A DNA stretch of 5,272 bases from Thermoanaerobacteraceae bacterium (lineage in GTDB: Bacteria > Bacillota > Desulfotomaculia > Desulfotomaculales > Ammonificaceae), in assembly GCA_030016455.1 (NCBI GenBank), contig JASEJH010000130.1, positions 1 through 5,272 of the forward strand, given 5' to 3'. The notes beneath the pieces were generated by a model that was not told the DNA's origin, did no database searches, and saw only the letters and a list, made by a program, of their open reading frames with translations. This document shows positions 4,940 through 5,272 of this stretch, in pieces (within the stretch, counting starts at the first letter, position 1; each line of letters starts with the position of its first letter). Position numbers and translations under genes: made by a program.

Positions 4940-5272
4940 CTACATTTCATTGCGCTGCCGCATATTTCCGATCAGTTTCAACTCATCCCCCACCCCGCGG
5001 GTAATCAGGAACCGCTCCCTGACGGCTTCCTTGCCCCTCCGCCCCATCTCACGAGCAAAATACGGGTTGAGCAGCAAGTACCTTATCCGCTGCGCCATTT
5101 CCTCAATCCCCTTTTCGCTCGGAGATACCAGGAACCCGTTATAACCATCCGTAATCTGGCCGGGAATGCCGCCAACGTCGCCCCCGATGACCGGCTTTTC
5201 CTTCCACATTCCTTCGCTGACCGTCAGGCCGAACCCTTCCTTGATAGACGGCTGGAGGACGATGCTCGCCGC
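4940..5272 (-). CDS. family-4 glycosyltransferase, C-terminal part (trehalose synthase TreT-like)
   Basis: The frame enters at the window's right edge and gives 110 residues up to TAG at 4942-4940. It contains the retaining glycosyltransferase E-x7-E motif in KEGFGLTVSE (residues 11-20). This is followed by MWKEKPVIGGDVGGIPGQI, the nucleotide-sugar-binding loop with GG-x-IPxQI, then DGYNGFLVS and a terminal helix REMGRRGKEAVRERFLITR. The EGFGLTVSE-MWK and FLITR pattern is closest to TreT-type trehalose synthases, which join a nucleotide-glucose and glucose. Trehalose would serve as an osmolyte, but other GT4 substrates are possible because the acceptor domain lies outside the window. The gene ends about 67 bases before the moaB/mogA start with no clear terminator, so read-through is possible. 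There is no sign of damage in the visible part. Confidence 0.85.
   Translation of the reverse strand, partial: AASIVLQPSIKEGFGLTVSEGMWKEKPVIGGDVGGIPGQITDGYNGFLVSPSEKGIEEMAQRIRYLLLNPYFAREMGRRGKEAVRERFLITRGVGDELKLIGNMRQRNEM

Overview
The window reads almost entirely on the minus strand. It looks like chromosomal DNA of a moderately GC-rich Gram-positive anaerobe, most likely in the Clostridia (Peptococcaceae / Desulfotomaculum / Moorella-like). This is an inference from strong AAGGAG-type ribosome binding sites, frequent GTG/TTG starts, a DUF1284 protein, a GAAGTCA-type intergenic heptamer array and gene content. No marker fixes the species.

In the direction of transcription (high to low coordinates) the layout is as follows. 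The 3' end of a family-4 glycosyltransferase resembling trehalose synthase TreT (4940-5272) is followed by a MogA/MoaB molybdenum cofactor protein (4378-4872). Next comes a repeat-rich spacer holding a 7-bp phased tandem array that begins inside the MogA/MoaB stop region, plus three CGAAGTTCG repeats. Then comes an intact variant Lgt (3430-4173). Directly behind lgt lies a broken C-terminal remnant of an HtpX/M48 protease (about 3202-3419), with an in-frame stop and a frameshift. After a spacer with a candidate promoter comes a membrane-anchored PLD-like protein (2304-2987), then a cysteine-rich DUF1284 protein (1820-2215). A leader with a compound terminator-like hairpin precedes the first half of a DppB/NikB-type ABC permease (broken, about 1158-1549). 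A 50-codon ORF that starts like a magnesium/cobalt chelatase ATPase subunit and then diverges (994-1146) follows. The window ends with an ABC-2-type exporter pair: a complete DrrA-like ATPase (128-967) and the first 42 codons of its permease (1-126).

Three neighbouring pieces (HtpX, NikB-like permease, chelatase) are remnants. The main story is local gene decay: deletions appear to have collapsed a former metal-uptake/chelation locus between DUF1284 and the ABC-2 exporter, and a protease gene next to lgt. The intact genes are housekeeping or poorly characterised and are not obviously one pathway. The ABC ATPase and permease clearly work together, and the PLD-like and DUF1284 genes are probably co-transcribed. 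I see no CRISPR array, insertion sequence, tRNA or rRNA, and no convincing new defence system.
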